A program made the position numbers and the translations under genes. From an uncultured Planktomarina sp. (lineage in GTDB: Bacteria > Pseudomonadota > Alphaproteobacteria > Rhodobacterales > Rhodobacteraceae), in assembly GCA_905182455.1 (NCBI GenBank), contig CAJJBJ010000007.1, forward strand, positions 1 to 64,000: DNA of 64,000 bases. Direction: 5' to 3'. The notes under the pieces were generated by a model, which saw nothing but the letters and a program-made list of their open reading frames with translations, was not told where the DNA came from and ran no database searches. Shown here in pieces: positions 55,452 through 64,000 of this stretch (positions are counted from its first letter, which is position 1; the number at the start of each line of letters is the position of its first letter).

Positions 55452-56174
55452 TCACGCCATATACTGACCACCATTTGCGGTCAGTGTTGCACCGGTGATG
55501 AAACCCGCATCGTCGGAGGCTAAAAACACCACGCAACGTGCGATTTCGCTGGCTTCGCCAAGGCGACCTGCTGGGATTTGTGCGACAATGCTGTCACGAA
55601 CTTTCTCAGGCACAGCCAAAACCATCTCGGTTGCGATATAGCCCGGGCAAATCGCATTTACCGTGATGCCAGCGCGCGCGCCTTCTTGGGCCAATGCTTT
55701 TGTAAAGCCAATATCGCCAGCTTTTGCTGCTGAATAATTGGCCTGCGCAAATTGACCTTTTTGACCATTGATGGAGGAAATATTGATCACTCGGCCAAAT
55801 TTTCGCTCACGCATACCGTTCCAGAGCGGGTGCGTCATGTTGAAGACACCGTCCAAATTCGTGCGCATAACGTCGGTCCATTGATCTCGGGTCATTTTAT
55901 GGAAAGGCGCATCACGGGTGATGCCCGCATTGTTCACCAATACTTCGATCTTGCCCAAATCAGCTTCAACTTGAGTAATTCCCGAGGTGCAGGCATCATA
56001 GTCTGAGACGTCCCATTTATAGGTTTTGATACCGGTTTTGGCGGTGAAGGCTGCGGCTTTTTCATCGTTGCCGGCATAGGTTGCGGCGACTGTATAGCCT
56101 TCAGCTTTGAGGGCGGCGGAAATGGCGGCGCCAATACCTCGGGACCCTCCGGTTACTAGAGCGACACGGGACAT
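55452..56174 (-). CDS. phbB: acetoacetyl-CoA reductase
   Basis: It reduces acetoacetyl-CoA to (R)-3-hydroxybutyryl-CoA for polyhydroxybutyrate. The SDR motifs are complete: VTGGSRGIGAAI, VNNAGITRDAPF, serine in NISSINGQKGQ and the catalytic YSAAKAG. The ITRD and GQKGQFAQANYSAAKAG blocks are typical of PhbB. Length 240 is normal. It lies downstream of phbA in the same direction, with a spacer of 136 bases containing a hairpin and an inverted repeat. Confidence 0.95.
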   Translation of the reverse strand: MSRVALVTGGSRGIGAAISAALKAEGYTVAATYAGNDEKAAAFTAKTGIKTYKWDVSDYDACTSGITQVEADLGKIEVLVNNAGITRDAPFHKMTRDQWTDVMRTNLDGVFNMTHPLWNGMRERKFGRVINISSINGQKGQFAQANYSAAKAGDIGFTKALAQEGARAGITVNAICPGYIATEMVLAVPEKVRDSIVAQIPAGRLGEASEIARCVVFLASDDAGFITGATLTANGGQYMA

Positions 56175-56230
56175 GAGTTCTTCCTATATGGTTTTAATGC
56201 GTAATTATATTACATCAATTAGATAAATAA

Positions 56231-56247
56231 CGCAATAATATTTTGCG
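56231..56247. promoter_or_regulatory. inverted repeat upstream of phbB
   Basis: CGCAA-N7-TTGCG, a perfect five-base inverted repeat in an AT-rich spacer, lies about 57 bases before the phbB start. It may be an operator, giving phbB its own promoter. Confidence 0.35.
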
Positions 56248-56275
56248 CTGAATTTGATTTATTTGGGTTTGTGGT

Positions 56276-56303
56276 CTGCCTTCGCCAGATTTGGCAAAGG
56301 CAG
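56276..56303 (-). terminator. hairpin just after phbA
   Basis: On the minus strand CTGCCTTTGCC and GGCGAAGGCAG pair over 11 bases with one wobble pair and a six-base loop, starting eight bases after the phbA stop. There is no clear T run, so it may protect the phbA mRNA 3' end or terminate only partly. Confidence 0.5.
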
Positions 56304-56310
56304 ATGGTGT

Positions 56311-57489
56311 TTAGGGCCGTTCAAGGCACATGGCGACACCCATGCCACCACCGATGCAGAGCGTGGCCAAACCACGTTTAGCGCCACGGCGCTGCATTTC
56401 GAACAGCAATGTGTTTAGAATTCGGCATCCTGAGGCACCGATTGGGTGGCCAATAGCAATTGCGCCCCCGTTGACGTTTACGATGGCGGGATCCCAGCCC
56501 ATATCTTTGTTCACAGCGCAGGCCTGAGCGGCAAACGCTTCGTTGGCCTCCACCAAGTCTAAATCACCGACGGACCAACCGGCCTTTTCAAGGGCTTTGC
56601 GGCTTGCATAGATCGGGCCGACACCCATGATCGACGGGTCCAGCCCTGCGGTTGCGTAGCTGGCAATACGGGCCAAAGGCTCAAGACCGCGCTTTTCAGC
56701 TTCCTCGGCGGTCATAAGCAAGACTGCCGCGGCGCCATCATTCAAGCCAGACGCATTCGCTGCGGTGACAGTTCCACCTTCACGTCCAAAGGCGGGACGC
56801 ATTTTGGCCATGGCATCGAGAGTTGCGCCGTGGCGAATATATTCATCTGCATCAACAATGGTGTCACCCTTGCGGGTTTTGACAGTGAATGCTGAAATTT
56901 CATCGGCGAATTTACCGGCTTTTTGAGCGACTTCCGCTTTGTTTTGGCTTGCCACGGCAAATTCATCTTGCGCGTCGCGGCTGATTTGCCATTTCTCTGC
57001 CACATTCTCGGCTGTTTGGCCCATGTGATAATTGTTGAAGGCATCCCAAAGGCCATCACGGATCATGCTGTCTATATATTTGACATCACCCATTTTGGTG
57101 CCACTGCGCAGATGCGCCACATGCGGGGAAAGGGTCATGTTCTCTTGACCACCAGCCGCCACGATGTTTGCGTCACCCAATTGGATATGTTGTGCGGCAA
57201 GCGCCACGGCACGCAGGCCGGATCCACAGACCTGATTGATGCTCCAGGCTGCAGCTTCGATAGAAAGACCCGCATTGATATGGGCTTGGCGCGCTGGGTT
57301 TTGGCCTTGGCCTGAAGTCAAAACTTGACCCAAAATAGTTTCGCTCACCTCAGATTTATCGATCCCGGCGCGTGCAACAACAGCTTGCAGAACGGAAGAG
57401 CCTAGATCATGGGCCGGTGTATTGGCAAAAGCGCCACCAAAGCTTCCCACGGCAGTCCGGGCTGCAGATACGATTACGATATTTGTCAT
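56311..57489 (-). CDS. phbA: acetyl-CoA acetyltransferase (thiolase)
   Basis: It condenses two acetyl-CoA to acetoacetyl-CoA, the first step of polyhydroxybutyrate synthesis (and can run in reverse). The nucleophile cysteine is in [12 protein letters not shown] near residue 88, the histidine in [16 protein letters not shown] and the second cysteine in [10 protein letters not shown]. At 392 residues it is a typical biosynthetic thiolase. It is followed by phbB. No polymerase or phasin gene is in the window. Confidence 0.95.
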   Translation of the reverse strand: MTNIVIVSAARTAVGSFGGAFANTPAHDLGSSVLQAVVARAGIDKSEVSETILGQVLTSGQGQNPARQAHINAGLSIEAAAWSINQVCGSGLRAVALAAQHIQLGDANIVAAGGQENMTLSPHVAHLRSGTKMGDVKYIDSMIRDGLWDAFNNYHMGQTAENVAEKWQISRDAQDEFAVASQNKAEVAQKAGKFADEISAFTVKTRKGDTIVDADEYIRHGATLDAMAKMRPAFGREGGTVTAANASGLNDGAAAVLLMTAEEAEKRGLEPLARIASYATAGLDPSIMGVGPIYASRKALEKAGWSVGDLDLVEANEAFAAQACAVNKDMGWDPAIVNVNGGAIAIGHPIGASGCRILNTLLFEMQRRGAKRGLATLCIGGGMGVAMCLERP

Positions 57490-57618
57490 AAAGACTCTCC
57501 TCTTTAATGAGGTCTACCTTCAGCACAAAGGGTCGTTGGATATGCGCAGTTCGGCTCTCACTTTGAGGCATTTGTAAGAATTTTATCTTAAAATGACAAT
57601 GCGTGAATTTTGAAAATG

Positions 57619-57653
57619 CTGCAAATGCAATATTTTATGCTGCGATGCGGCAA
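57619..57653. promoter_or_regulatory. TGC-rich PhaR-like sites upstream of phbA
   Basis: Two near copies of the CTGC-N3/4-GCAG pattern bound by the PHB regulator PhaR occur here: CTGC-AAAT-GCAA and CTGC-GAT-GCGG. They lie about 130-160 bases before phbA. Each differs from the published pattern at the second half. PhaR control is inferred. Confidence 0.4.
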
Positions 57654-57675
57654 AATTATGACACAGCATCATTTC

Positions 57676-58510
57676 TTATGGGATTTGACGCCACGAGGGA
57701 GTGAAGGATGGGGCGACGAAGTGATATTCTTGCAGACAGTCCACCCAAGCTCGGCCAGCAATCGCGCGTTGGGTACGGTTTCAACGTTTTAAGCCACAGA
57801 AAACATCTCAAAACTAGAGGCAATGCCACTCAAAGCTTGGATCAGCGCTTGATTGTCGAGGATTGCACAATGCAATTTGTGAATTGTCGTCCAATTTGAT
57901 AATGTCGAAAAAGAAGTCGCGCAAATGCCGAAATGAGGTTTGGCCCGCGCCAAAATTATCGAGCGCAAAGCAAATCTCTAATTTTGCATATCATTCATGA
58001 AATAGCGGGCCACCTCCGGGGCCGCCATGACGCTTGGCTCGGTGATTTCCGGTATCAGGTTCTTTGCCAACTGCAGATTACCACAAATCGCATCCCCAAG
58101 GGTGCAAATCCATATCGGATACCCAATAGATTGTGCGGACATGTTGATCTACATGCGCAAGGTCGATTGCTTAACCAGCATGGCCAAGCCCAACCACAGC
58201 ATCGCACAATCAATCATCCGGCCCATTTTGTTATTCTCAACAAGAGGGATGAAATCTCGGTTGGAAATATGGCGTTTGGCCGGATCAATCACTCAAAAAA
58301 CACAATCTTGTTTGTGTCGCCGGCCTGCACAACCGGCTGAAATACCAATGCGGTGCGCCCATGGCCCAGCGAGCCTTTGACGGTACTTAAGACGTTGGTA
58401 TCCCGCTTTGCCACCGCTATGCTCTGCGGATTGGGAAGGTGAGGGTTGAGCAGTTTATAATTGCCCCAGGTCATGAGGCGCCTCGCTAATGTATTGGCAA
58501 CATCTCTCAA
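57676..58510 (-). pseudogene. EAL-domain (c-di-GMP phosphodiesterase-like) protein, degenerate
   Basis: In shifting minus-strand frames the order of an EAL protein is readable. It starts MRDVANTLARRLMTWGNYKL, then GRTALVFQPVVQAGDTNKI, RDFIPLVENNKMGRMIDCA, INMSAQSIGYP, a DNFGAGQTSFRHLRDFF segment, DIIKLDDN, and ends QEYHFVAPSFTPSWRQIP with a stop at 57676. The EGLIR catalytic glutamate block is reduced to FFE and a stop. At least three in-frame stops and several frameshifts separate the pieces, so it is an old pseudogene. It accounts for the whole 1-kb interval between phbA and tag. Confidence 0.8.
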
Positions 58511-58541
58511 CAGCCCTAACGTGAGTTAAATTGGAGGCGAA

Positions 58542-59111
58542 ATGGAACGTTGTGGCTGGGTCGGAATAAATACAATTTATCTTGAATATCACGACACTGA
58601 ATGGGGGGTTCCGGAGTATGACAGCCGCGCCCTTTGGGAGAAGTTGATTTTAGATGGGTTTCAGGCGGGTTTGAGCTGGATCACCATTTTAAAAAAGCGA
58701 GATGCTTTTCGGGAAGCCTTTGCTGAATTTGATCCGCAGGTGATAGCGACTTGGGGGGGGGCGGAGGTTGAGATCCTGCTGCAAAATGCTGGAATCGTGC
58801 GCCACCGTGGCAAGATTGAGGCCACAATAGGCAATGCACAGGCCTATCTACGGTTGACGGACGAGATGCCGTTTTCGGATCGTATGTGGGCCTATGTTGA
58901 GGGCCAACCCTTGGTTGGTGGCTATGCAACCTTGGCGGATGTGCCCACCCAATCCCCGTTGAGTTTGCAGATTTCAAAGGATCTCAAGGCGGCTGGCTTC
59001 AAATTTTGTGGACCCACTATTATTTATGCGTGGATGGAGGCCTGCGGTTTGTTTAACAACCATGCCCTTGGCTGCCAGCGGCACCATGAGGTTCAATCTA
59101 TGGCGCGATGA
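58542..59111 (+). CDS. tag: DNA-3-methyladenine glycosylase I
   Basis: It removes 3-methyladenine from alkylated DNA. The zinc-binding N-terminus is MERCGWVG with YHDTEWGVPEYD, and the C-terminal partners are NNHALGCQRH. The middle shows FQAGLSWITILKKR and AGIVRHRGKIEATIGNA. A GGAGG site lies six bases before the ATG. A run of nine Gs (near 58753-58761) encodes TWGGAEV in frame. Its last 14 bases overlap the convergent TlpA gene. Confidence 0.95.
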   Translation: MERCGWVGINTIYLEYHDTEWGVPEYDSRALWEKLILDGFQAGLSWITILKKRDAFREAFAEFDPQVIATWGGAEVEILLQNAGIVRHRGKIEATIGNAQAYLRLTDEMPFSDRMWAYVEGQPLVGGYATLADVPTQSPLSLQISKDLKAAGFKFCGPTIIYAWMEACGLFNNHALGCQRHHEVQSMAR

Positions 59112-59643
59112 GCGCCCGCATGATGGCCAGGGCGCTGTCACTGTGCCAATTGGCATCCCCGAGAAGTCGGGCGATTTCCTGTCCATCTCGATCTAGCACG
59201 ACCGTGACTGGCAATCCCAAAACCCCCATTTCACGTGCCAAAGCCTGCCGTGGGTCACGGTGGGCGGGGAGGTTATCGATCTGGATATCATCGAAAAACG
59301 CGGCAATCTTTGCGGGTGGGTTTGGCCCGGTGGCTATGGTGACTACAGCAAAGTCATCGCGGCCTATTGTGGATTGTAAGGCCGAGAGCTCTGGCATTTC
59401 TTTGCGGCAGGGCGCGCACCATGTGGCCCAAAAGTTGAGCACAACCACTTTGCCGCTATAATCAGACAAAACGCCTTCTGAGCCATCTGCACGGATGAAG
59501 GCGACCTCTGGGGCCTTTGTTATCTCGCTATGAAACTGAAGTTTGCGCATGTCACCCGTGCGCAGCCCTTCCAGTGCTGCGATGTCTGCATTTGCAGTGG
59601 TGGCAAGGGCCGTATAGAGAACAGCAGTAAGTAAGTAGCGCAT
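59098..59643 (-). CDS. TlpA-like thiol-disulfide protein
   Basis: A 181-residue exported thioredoxin-fold protein. A signal peptide (about 20 residues, ending TANA) is followed by [20 protein letters not shown] with the WCAPC redox centre and [12 protein letters not shown] with the cis-proline. Such proteins reduce periplasmic thiols in cytochrome maturation. It diverges from argH with 24 bases between starts, a placement also seen in related bacteria. Confidence 0.92.
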   Translation of the reverse strand: MRYLLTAVLYTALATTANADIAALEGLRTGDMRKLQFHSEITKAPEVAFIRADGSEGVLSDYSGKVVVLNFWATWCAPCRKEMPELSALQSTIGRDDFAVVTIATGPNPPAKIAAFFDDIQIDNLPAHRDPRQALAREMGVLGLPVTVVLDRDGQEIARLLGDANWHSDSALAIMRALIAP

Positions 59644-59667
59644 ATCACACTCCCAAAGGTTTCACTC

Positions 59668-61056
59668 ATGACCAAATCCCAAAATCAAATGTGGGGCGGA
59701 CGCTTCGCCGCCGGACCAGACGCAATAATGGAGGCAATTAATGCCTCGATTGGGTTTGACCAACGCATCGCCGCCCAAGATATTAAAGGCAGCCGCGCCC
59801 ACGCCGCCATGTTGGGGGCAGCTGGTATTATTTCAGATAGCGACTGTACAGCCATTCGGGAAGGGCTCCTCACTGTATTGTCAGAAATTGAAACAGGAAA
59901 TTTTCCGTTTCGGGTGGAGCTTGAAGATATTCACATGAATGTCGAAGCCCGACTTAAAGAGGTGATTGGGGAGCCTGCTGGTCGTTTGCACACGGGGCGC
60001 AGCCGCAATGATCAGGTGGCCACTGATTTTCGGCTTTGGGTCCGTGATCAAACGGATGCGGCGATTTTGGGGCTTGAGGCGCTGATGAAATCCTTTTTAC
60101 AACAAGCCAAAGCCGGTGCGGATTGGGTCATGCCCGGCTTCACCCATCTGCAAACCGCGCAGCCTGTGACTTGGGGTCATCATATGATGGCCTATGTCGA
60201 AATGCTGGCGCGTGATAAGTCACGGTTTGAAGATGCGCGTAAACGGATGAACGAAAGCCCATTGGGGGCTGCGGCTTTGGCTGGCACTTCGTTTCCGATA
60301 GACCGTGAAATGACGGCAAAAGATCTAGGCTTTGATCGGCCCGCTGCCAATTCTTTGGATGCCGTATCGGATCGTGATTTTGCGCTTGAGTATCTCAGCT
60401 GTGCCAGTATTTGCGCCATGCACCTTAGCCGCTTTGCAGAAGAGTTGGTGATTTGGTCCTCGGCCCAGTTTCGTTTTGTAACCCTGTCGGATCGATTCTC
60501 GACAGGCTCGTCAATCATGCCTCAAAAGAAAAACCCCGATGCCGCTGAATTAATTCGTGCCAAGATTGGTCGGATTTTTGGTGCCAATGTGGCTTTGATG
60601 ATGGTGATGAAAGGTCTGCCGCTGACTTATTCAAAAGATATGCAAGAAGACAAAGAACAGGTATTTGATGCCGCCGATAATCTGATGCTGGCCTTGGCTG
60701 CGATGACGGGGATGGTCAGCGATATGACGGCAAACCGTGACAGCCTGAAAGTGGCGGCCACCTCGGGTTTTTCAACCGCCACGGATTTGGCCGACTGGCT
60801 GGTGCGCGCACTGGGAATGCCTTTCAGAGATGCGCATCACGTCACCGGAAGCTTGGTGGCAATGGCCGAAGCGCAGGGCTGTGATCTGCCTGACTTGACG
60901 TTGGCGCAGATGCAATCGGTCCATGTTGAAATTTTTAACGATGTGTTTGAAGTGCTTGGGGTTGAAAACTCCGTCGCGTCTCGCATGTCCTATGGTGGCA
61001 CGGCGCCCGCACAAGTTCGTGCTCAAATTGCACGCTGGGAGGCGGCTTTGGCATGA
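59668..61056 (+). CDS. argH: argininosuccinate lyase
   Basis: It splits argininosuccinate to arginine and fumarate. The 462 residues contain [45 protein letters not shown] and the superfamily signature [12 protein letters not shown]. It leads a run of arginine and lysine genes: argH, a small lipoprotein, DUF2834, lysA. Confidence 0.97.
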   Translation: MTKSQNQMWGGRFAAGPDAIMEAINASIGFDQRIAAQDIKGSRAHAAMLGAAGIISDSDCTAIREGLLTVLSEIETGNFPFRVELEDIHMNVEARLKEVIGEPAGRLHTGRSRNDQVATDFRLWVRDQTDAAILGLEALMKSFLQQAKAGADWVMPGFTHLQTAQPVTWGHHMMAYVEMLARDKSRFEDARKRMNESPLGAAALAGTSFPIDREMTAKDLGFDRPAANSLDAVSDRDFALEYLSCASICAMHLSRFAEELVIWSSAQFRFVTLSDRFSTGSSIMPQKKNPDAAELIRAKIGRIFGANVALMMVMKGLPLTYSKDMQEDKEQVFDAADNLMLALAAMTGMVSDMTANRDSLKVAATSGFSTATDLADWLVRALGMPFRDAHHVTGSLVAMAEAQGCDLPDLTLAQMQSVHVEIFNDVFEVLGVENSVASRMSYGGTAPAQVRAQIARWEAALA

Positions 61057-61166
61057 AATATCTAACCTGTTTAGCCTTTATAGCTCTGTGCGCCTGCGGT
61101 GCTGATGGGGAGCCAGAACAGCCTGTGGCCTTGGCCGATTTGCGCGCCGTGGCCGCCAGTAAGTGA
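61053..61166 (+). CDS. 37-residue lipoprotein between argH and lysA
   Basis: A small lipoprotein: [20 protein letters not shown], with LCAC as lipobox, then a short acidic segment ending RAVAASK. It overlaps the argH stop (ATGA), and the next gene follows at once. In several alphaproteobacteria a similar tiny lipoprotein lies between argH and lysA. Its role is unknown. Confidence 0.82.
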   Translation: MKYLTCLAFIALCACGADGEPEQPVALADLRAVAASK

Positions 61167-61177
61167 GGAGACCCGTG

Positions 61178-61486
61178 ATGCGAATAATCTATTTGGCCTT
61201 GGCTGTTTGGGGTGCAGTGCACCCTATGTATTATTTTGTCAGCTGGTTTCAGACTGACGGCCTCAATCTTGGGCTTATGGTTGCGGCATGGCATGCCAAT
61301 GCGGCCAGCAGTGGCTTGGTTTGGGATCTTACTATCGCGGCCACTGCTCTTACAGTTTGGATCCTCTATGAGGTGTCCCAAACTCGGAAGTATGGGCATT
61401 TAATCTCAATCTTTGCGACCTTTGGCATCGGGGTGAGTTGTGGTTTGCCGCTGTATCTCTACCTTCGAAGCCAACCCAAAAATTGA
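61178..61486 (+). CDS. DUF2834 membrane protein
   Basis: A 102-residue membrane protein with three helices: IIYLALAVWGAVHPMYYFV, AAWHANAASSGLVWDLTIAA and IFATFGIGVSCGLPLYLYLR, which fits DUF2834. GGAG lies seven bases before the ATG at 61178; a GTG at 61163 is too near the site. Its function is unknown. It lies between the small lipoprotein and lysA. Confidence 0.87.
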   Translation: MRIIYLALAVWGAVHPMYYFVSWFQTDGLNLGLMVAAWHANAASSGLVWDLTIAATALTVWILYEVSQTRKYGHLISIFATFGIGVSCGLPLYLYLRSQPKN

Positions 61487-61569
61487 CCTGTGTGAGAATA
61501 ATGCGGCAAAGGTGTTGTTTGAATTTTGTAGCGTGATATGCGCAAGTCAGACCCAATAAGGCATGTATG

Positions 61570-62836
61570 ATGGATCATTTTTTATATCGTGATGGCGCTT
61601 TACACGCCGAAGACGTTGGCTATTTCTCTGATTGCGGCTGCTGTTGGCACGCCCTTTTATCTCTATTCTTCCGCCACATTGCTGCGGCATTTCAAGCTGT
61701 TTGATGACGCGTTGCAGGGCATGGATCATCTGATCTGCTACGCAATGAAGGCCGCCTCCAATCAAGCCATTTTGAAGCTTTTGGGGGAGGCGGGTGCGGG
61801 TATGGATGTGGTGTCGGCTGGTGAATATACCCGTGCGCGTGCTGCGGGTATTCCTGGAGATCGGATTGTGTTTTCCGGCGTGGGTAAAACCCGTGCTGAA
61901 ATGGAATTGGTGCTCAAGGGTGGTATTCGTCAATTTAACGTTGAGAGTGAACCGGAAATGCGCGTGCTGTCGGAGGTGGCGAGCTCCGTAGACAAAGTGG
62001 CTCTCATTACGATTCGAATTAATCCGGATGTCGATGCAAAAACCCATGCTAAAATCTCAACTGGTAAAAAAGAAGATAAATTCGGCATCCCAATTTCGCG
62101 GGCGCGTGAAGTCTATGCTATGGCCGCGGCTCTGCCGGGGTTGAAAGTTATCGGCATTGATGTACATATTGGCTCGCAACTGACCGAGCTTGAACCCTAT
62201 GGAGTGGCCTATGAAAAAGTGGCCGAACTGACAGAGATTCTTCGGGCTGATGGTCATGACATCACCCGTTTAGATCTTGGGGGTGGGCTGGGCATCCCTT
62301 ATGAAAACAATAACGCACATCCCCCTACTCCTGAAGACTACGGCGCTTTGATTCGTGAGAAAGTTGGCCATCTGGGCTGCGAGATTGAAATTGAACCGGG
62401 TAGGTTTATTGCAGGCAATGCGGGTATTTTGGTGAGCGAAGTGATTTACGTGAAAGAGGGCGAAGATCGCGAGTTTTTGATTGTCGATGGAGCAATGAAT
62501 GATTTGATCCGCCCTGCAATGTACGGGGCGCATCACGAAATTGTGCCCATCATCGAGCCGAAGGCGGGAGCTGCTTATCAGCCTTACGATGTTGTTGGCC
62601 CCGTTTGTGAAAGTGGCGATACCTTTGCCAAGGGCCGGCCCCTGCCGCGGATGCATGCAGGTGATTTGATCGCATTCCGAAGTGCTGGGGCTTATGGCGC
62701 AGTTATGGCGAGTGAATATAATTCTCGCCCCTTAGTGCCCGAGGTTATGGTGCATGGTGATCAATTTGCGGTTATCCGCGCACGACCAAGCTTGGAAGAC
62801 ATCATTAATCGAGATACAATTCCTGAGTGGGTATAA
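61570..62836 (+). CDS. lysA: diaminopimelate decarboxylase, one apparent frameshift
   Basis: LysA decarboxylates meso-diaminopimelate to lysine with PLP. The start MDHFLYRDGALHAEDV is in one frame and the rest (AISLIAAAVGTPFYLYSS onwards) in another; one base too many near 61616-61619 causes the break. The PLP lysine lies in CYAMKAAS; other marks are GGGLGIPYENN and the late CESGDTFAKGRPLP substrate motif. With the correction the length is about 421 residues, normal. A frame open from 61589 would lack the conserved N-terminus. A single indel in a gene required for lysine suggests a sequence error. Confidence 0.92.
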
Positions 62837-62860
62837 TCGCGCCACGTCATGGAGGCTTTT

Positions 62861-64000
62861 ATGGCCACACCACTACCGCGCAGCACAAAGTTTGCCCTTG
62901 GGATGACTTACGTAGGCCTTTGGATTGAGCGTGTTGCGCAGGCGTGTTGGCCGCTCTTTTCACTGATTTTATGTATCATGGGAACGCTGTTGTTGGGTGC
63001 GCCGGATCTGTGGTCGATAGAGGGAATTTGGCTGAGTTTCAGTGCTGCCGCCTGCCTATGCTTGTGGTGCATTTGGTATATCTGGGCACGATTTTACTGG
63101 CCAAGCCTCGGGCAGGCACGGGCGCGATTGGACCAAAGCCTGCCGGGGTGCCCACTTGCGGCGCTCCAAGATATTCAGGCCATTGGCCGCGACGACCCTG
63201 AGTCGGCGGCACTTTGGGAGGCGCATTTGGCGCAAATGCATCTCCGAGCTGCAGCGGCGAAAGCTGTGTGGCCAGATGTTCAAGTCGCGCCACAAGATCC
63301 TTACTCGCTGCGGTATATGGCGCTGTTAATCTTCGTTATTGGGGTGATGTTTGGTACCTCCTATGCATTGAGTGGCGCACCGCGCGCGTCTGAGGGCGTG
63401 GTGATGCCAGGGCCGAGCTGGGAAGTCTGGATGCAACCGCCCGCCTATGCCAATCGCCCAACCCTATATCTAAATGATGTGATCGGCCAAAGTTTAAGCG
63501 TGCCGCAAGATAGCATGATCATGGTCCGCCTATACGGCGATGACAGTAAGCACATCGTGGATGAAACCGTCTCTGGCCGCGTTGAAAACCTTCCCAGTGT
63601 TGCAAATAAAAATCACCAGTTTTTGGTGACGCAATCTGGCGGCTTGGCCATTTTGGGACCCGATGAGGCGCGCTGGGACTTGGATATGATCGCAGATTTG
63701 CCGCCGGAGGCTGAGGTGGTGGGTGAGATTGAGCGCGAGGGTGATGGGACTTTTGACCTCACATTCGCGGCCAGCGATGATTTTGGCGTGACCTCTGGCC
63801 GGGCTTGGGTGCGACTCAAATTGGCAGAGGTTGATCGGCGGCATGGCTTGGCGGCGGCTCCCGCGTCACAGCCGGATATTGAACTGTCATTGCCGTTGAC
63901 AATCTCCGGTGACCGTTCGAATTTCACTGAAATTTTGACTGAAAATTTGTCCAAACATGTTTGGGCGCATCTGCCGGTGTCGTTTGTGCTGGAGGTTGAA
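62861..64000 (+). CDS. DUF4175 (TIGR02302-like) membrane protein, cut by window end
   Basis: The frame from ATG at 62861 stays open to the window edge (380 codons). It begins with a short lead and two membrane helices (WPLFSLILCIMGTLLLGAP and SAAACLCLWCIWYIW), an arginine-rich segment, a third helix (YMALLIFVIGVMFGTSYAL) and a large periplasmic domain (PGPSWEVWMQPPAYANRPTL). This is the order of DUF4175/TIGR02302 proteins, which are usually about 800 residues or more and follow lysA. GGAGG lies six bases upstream. Function is unknown. Confidence 0.88.
   Translation, partial: MATPLPRSTKFALGMTYVGLWIERVAQACWPLFSLILCIMGTLLLGAPDLWSIEGIWLSFSAAACLCLWCIWYIWARFYWPSLGQARARLDQSLPGCPLAALQDIQAIGRDDPESAALWEAHLAQMHLRAAAAKAVWPDVQVAPQDPYSLRYMALLIFVIGVMFGTSYALSGAPRASEGVVMPGPSWEVWMQPPAYANRPTLYLNDVIGQSLSVPQDSMIMVRLYGDDSKHIVDETVSGRVENLPSVANKNHQFLVTQSGGLAILGPDEARWDLDMIADLPPEAEVVGEIEREGDGTFDLTFAASDDFGVTSGRAWVRLKLAEVDRRHGLAAAPASQPDIELSLPLTISGDRSNFTEILTENLSKHVWAHLPVSFVLEVE

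Noticed and set aside
61589-62836. lysA starting at 61589
   Set aside because: The first residues there are not family-like; the conserved N-terminus lies just upstream in another frame, so a frameshift explains the break.

Overview
The window looks like part of the chromosome of a marine alphaproteobacterium of the Rhodobacteraceae (Roseobacter group). Supporting signs are an aa3-type cytochrome oxidase subunit IV microprotein, a petP/petR-like MarR plus response-regulator pair, the order argH, small lipoprotein, DUF2834, lysA, DUF4175, the gltD-gltB pair beside uppP, and phbA/phbB genes. Base composition is moderate in GC. Genes are tightly packed, with many 4-base ATGA overlaps and convergent 3' overlaps. 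A pelagic, partly streamlined lineage fits, but the genus cannot be fixed from the sequence alone.

Bases 1 to about 6080 are an integrated element. A tyrosine recombinase (4403-5998, minus) lies directly downstream of the 3' end of a tRNA-Leu(CAG) (6077-6162, minus), so the element extends leftward and its other end is outside the window. The cargo is mostly small unrecognised genes. Three larger genes (a Sel1-repeat protein, a pentapeptide-repeat protein and a replication-like protein) are broken by indels. Two different leader sequences (60 and 80 bp) are each duplicated, and every copy sits just upstream of a small minus-strand reading frame. This shared-leader arrangement is the least explained structure in the window.

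Bases 6.3-33 kb are chromosomal backbone: a complex-I-associated-type NAD-binding protein, uppP, gltDB (ammonia assimilation), mtgA, a glutathione transferase, queG, a DUF4198/HupE pair, an EamA permease, ilvE, petPR-like regulators, a deacetylase-family gene with xseB-ispA-dxs (isoprenoid start), an SDR gene, plsY, a pyrB/catalytically dead pyrC pair with a 33-residue membrane protein between them, a uracil-DNA glycosylase and moaB. Bases 33-48 kb hold an RND efflux pair, a DsbD-like protein, yqgE, an acyl-CoA dehydrogenase with an MBL hydrolase, coxIV, azlCD, the molybdenum-cofactor set fdhD-mobA-mobB-moeA, and greA. Bases 48-64 kb hold truncated soxR and VOC genes, ETF-ubiquinone oxidoreductase, a TPR protein, ispE, a long-chain polyprenyl synthase, a DUF2007 protein with a methyltransferase, phbB/phbA, tag, a TlpA-like thioredoxin, argH, lysA and a truncated DUF4175 gene.

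Genes appear broken in two ways. In gltB, lysA, the petP-like gene and the NAD-binding gene, one extra base interrupts an otherwise intact gene; sequencing error is as likely as mutation. In contrast the GNAT acetyltransferase, DUF805, EAL-domain and soxR/VOC remnants carry several independent lesions and look like real gene decay, including loss of a c-di-GMP phosphodiesterase and of SoxR.
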